Assembly (NCBI RefSeq): GCF_018905915.1
Contig: NZ_CP064782.1
Coordinates: 186,001-250,000 of the forward strand
Source of the DNA: Azospira inquinata
GTDB taxonomy: Bacteria > Pseudomonadota > Gammaproteobacteria > Burkholderiales > Rhodocyclaceae
Reading direction: 5' to 3'
DNA length: 64,000 nt
Positions 62,720-64,000 of this stretch are shown piece by piece. Numbering within the stretch: position 1 is the first letter of the stretch; the number at the start of each line of letters is the position of its first letter. The notes below the pieces were generated by a model. That model made no database searches and was not told the DNA's origin. It saw only the letters and a program-made list of their open reading frames with translations. The translations under genes and the position numbers were made by a program.

Positions 62720-63208
62720 ATGAGCTACCATCCCAAGGTTCTCATCGTTGATGACAACGATGTGATGCGTACCCTGCTCCGCGCCCTGCTGCGGGACGAG
62801 GCCTATCAGGTGGTGGGAGAAGCCCGCAACGGCCTGCAAGCCCTGGAACAGATCGCCAGCCTCCAGCCCGATCTGGTCTGTCTGGATGTGATCATGCCGG
62901 ACCTGGACGGTCTGGAAACCCTGCGCACCATCCGCCGGGACTACCCCCGAGTGGTGGTGGTCATGGTGACCGGCATGGCCAGCGTGGAAAACGTCCAGGA
63001 AGCCCTGAAACTGGGGGCTGCCGGCTTTGTCATCAAACCCTTCAACGCGGCCAAGGTGTTGGAAAACCTGGCCCGGGCCTGGGCCAATCGCAGCCACTTC
63101 ATCCCGGCGGAAGAACCGGGCACGCCGGCCGCCCCGGAAGGGCAGGACGCTCCCGCGCCAGACCCCACCGCCCCCAGCCCCAGCCCGGCCCCGGACGGGG
63201 CTGCCTGA
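62720..63208 (+). CDS. Single-domain response regulator (CheY-like) with Pro-rich tail
   Basis: A 162-residue protein. The receiver domain (1-125) has LIVDDNDVMRTLLRALL, phospho-acceptor Asp56 in CLDVIMPDLDG, the VTGMAS Thr and FVIKPFNAAKV Lys. No output domain follows; the last 40 residues are Pro/Ala-rich and low complexity. It lies six bases after the REC-GGDEF gene, so it may compete for phosphate or gate a protein partner in the same c-di-GMP circuit. Confidence 0.93.
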   Translation: MSYHPKVLIVDDNDVMRTLLRALLRDEAYQVVGEARNGLQALEQIASLQPDLVCLDVIMPDLDGLETLRTIRRDYPRVVVVMVTGMASVENVQEALKLGAAGFVIKPFNAAKVLENLARAWANRSHFIPAEEPGTPAAPEGQDAPAPDPTAPSPSPAPDGAA

Positions 63209-63223
63209 TTTCCCTCCAGCCCC

Positions 63224-64000
63224 TCAGAATTCGTTACGCCAGCTCCGGAGCGCGGTAAAAACGCTCACCGGGTCCGTCCCCGTGGCGCCCCGGGCTCGGG
63301 CGGCCGCCATAACCGCCCCTTCGCCGCAGCGAAGAAAGGGATTGGTGGCCAGCTCCAGGGCCAGGGTACTGGGCACCGTAGATTCTCCCCGCTCCCTCTG
63401 GGCCTGAACCGCCGCCTGCCGGTCCCGGATGGCCGGATTGTCCGGCTCCACCGCCCGGGCAAAAAGCAGATTACGGGCGGTGTATTCGTGGGCGCAGTAA
63501 ATCCGGGTCTCCGGCGGCAGAGCGGCAATGCGCCCCAGGGAATCGGCCATCTGGGCCGGCGTACCCTCAAACAGGCGGCCGCAACCGGCACCGAACAGGG
63601 TGTCGCCGCAAAACAGGGCGGGGCCCCCCGCGCCTTCCAGGACATAGGCCAGATGGCCCCGGGTATGGCCGGACACGGCCCAGACCTGGAAATCCGCCCC
63701 CAAGAGGGTAAGACGTTCCTGGCCCCCTAAAGGATGATCCACCGTCGTGATAGACTCGGCCTCCGGCCCGAAAACAGGGCAGGGAAAACGGCTCACCAGG
63801 GCCGCCACACCGCCCACATGGTCGCCGTGGTGGTGGGTGAGCAGAATCCCCTCCAGGGTCAGCTTGCGGGCTTCCAGGGCGGCCAGGACCGGTCCCTCTT
63901 CCCCCGGGTCCACCACCACCGCCCGATCGCCCCGAACCAGGAGCCAGATATAGTTGTCCTCAAAGGCGGGAAGGGGAAAAATTGCGATTTCCCCGACCCG
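63224..64000 (-). CDS. gloB: Hydroxyacylglutathione hydrolase (glyoxalase II), 5' end cut by window
   Basis: At least 258 residues of glyoxalase II; the start codon lies beyond 64000. The N-terminal IAIFPLPAFEDNYIWLL is typical. The binuclear metal motif is THHHGDHVGG, with further ligands in SGHTRGHLAYV, CGDTLFGAGCGR and CAHEYTARN. The C-terminal HAGH-C domain ends SVFTALRSWRNEF. It hydrolyses S-lactoylglutathione to D-lactate in methylglyoxal detoxification. Its product could be a substrate for a D-2-hydroxyacid dehydrogenase like the one at 44.3 kb, although the genes are far apart. Confidence 0.94.
   Translation of the reverse strand, partial: RVGEIAIFPLPAFEDNYIWLLVRGDRAVVVDPGEEGPVLAALEARKLTLEGILLTHHHGDHVGGVAALVSRFPCPVFGPEAESITTVDHPLGGQERLTLLGADFQVWAVSGHTRGHLAYVLEGAGGPALFCGDTLFGAGCGRLFEGTPAQMADSLGRIAALPPETRIYCAHEYTARNLLFARAVEPDNPAIRDRQAAVQAQRERGESTVPSTLALELATNPFLRCGEGAVMAAARARGATGTDPVSVFTALRSWRNEF

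Noticed and set aside
61685..63097. 470-residue minus-strand frame
   Set aside because: Antisense to the REC-GGDEF and receiver genes; Gly/His/Gln-rich shadow translation.

Overview
The window looks like a chromosomal segment of a GC-rich, Gram-negative betaproteobacterium, most likely a Rhodocyclales relative such as Azospira/Dechlorosoma. That placement is my inference from very GC-rich coding sequence, a phaC-phaB-phaR polyhydroxyalkanoate cluster, BamD/RluD/Tex/RimO/RlmJ-type housekeeping genes, and CopRS/CopAB and ArsR/ArsC/Acr3 metal resistance. No rRNA, tRNA or CRISPR was seen. Both ends cut genes: a chemoreceptor-like gene at the left edge and gloB at the right.

Layout. 1-5.9 kb: chemoreceptor fragment, YlqF-type GTPase, SrkA kinase, DUF1615 lipoprotein, orphan PstS. 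5.9-7.8 kb: an AT-richer island with a coiled-coil Mrr-type restriction endonuclease. 7.8-11.6 kb: YaeQ, an ABM-fold monooxygenase, RlmJ, a striking block of 7- and 8-bp tandem repeats, a hypothetical gene overlapping a MerR regulator. 11.6-19.2 kb: a probable iron/metallophore uptake operon (TonB receptor, binding protein, FecCD permease, ATPase) continuing into a class II cytochrome c and a luciferase-like flavin monooxygenase. 19.2-25 kb: TauE exporter with divergent LysR, BON protein, DUF2726 protein, MazG-like pyrophosphohydrolase, PepD, a 9-bp repeat block, a small periplasmic protein.

25-31.5 kb is a copper module: a WxxGxW periplasmic protein divergent from copRS, then copA, copB and a CusF-like protein, with matching N4-spaced inverted repeats upstream of copR and copA. 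31.7-34.9 kb is an arsenic operon (arsR-arsC-acr3-arsP-like-CxxC thioredoxin-like) in which each of the first four genes overlaps the next, with an 11-bp-arm operator over the arsR start codon. 35-44 kb: gamma-carbonic anhydrase, FliW, a Cache-PAS-GGDEF-EAL protein, Tex, a low-GC cassette that appears to have split and regenerated the 5' end of an ArsC-family gene, and an Hsp33 with a degenerate zinc site.

44-51.7 kb: a coupled rimO-patatin-FAD dehydrogenase run and the PHA genes phaC, phaB, phaR. 51.8-55.4 kb: ZIP transporter, pgeF-rluD, and divergent bamD whose start codon overlaps that of rluD. 55.5-64 kb: a Ser/Thr kinase-HDOD-GAF fusion, DUF3293, macro-domain protein and RmuC with 51-residue repeats, a membrane protein, a REC-GGDEF diguanylate cyclase followed by a single-domain response regulator, and gloB.

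Most unusual: the 544-bp cassette at 42.1 kb, the repeat block at 10.2 kb, the uptake operon carrying a cytochrome and a flavin monooxygenase, the kinase-HDOD-GAF fusion, and the copper and arsenic operators.
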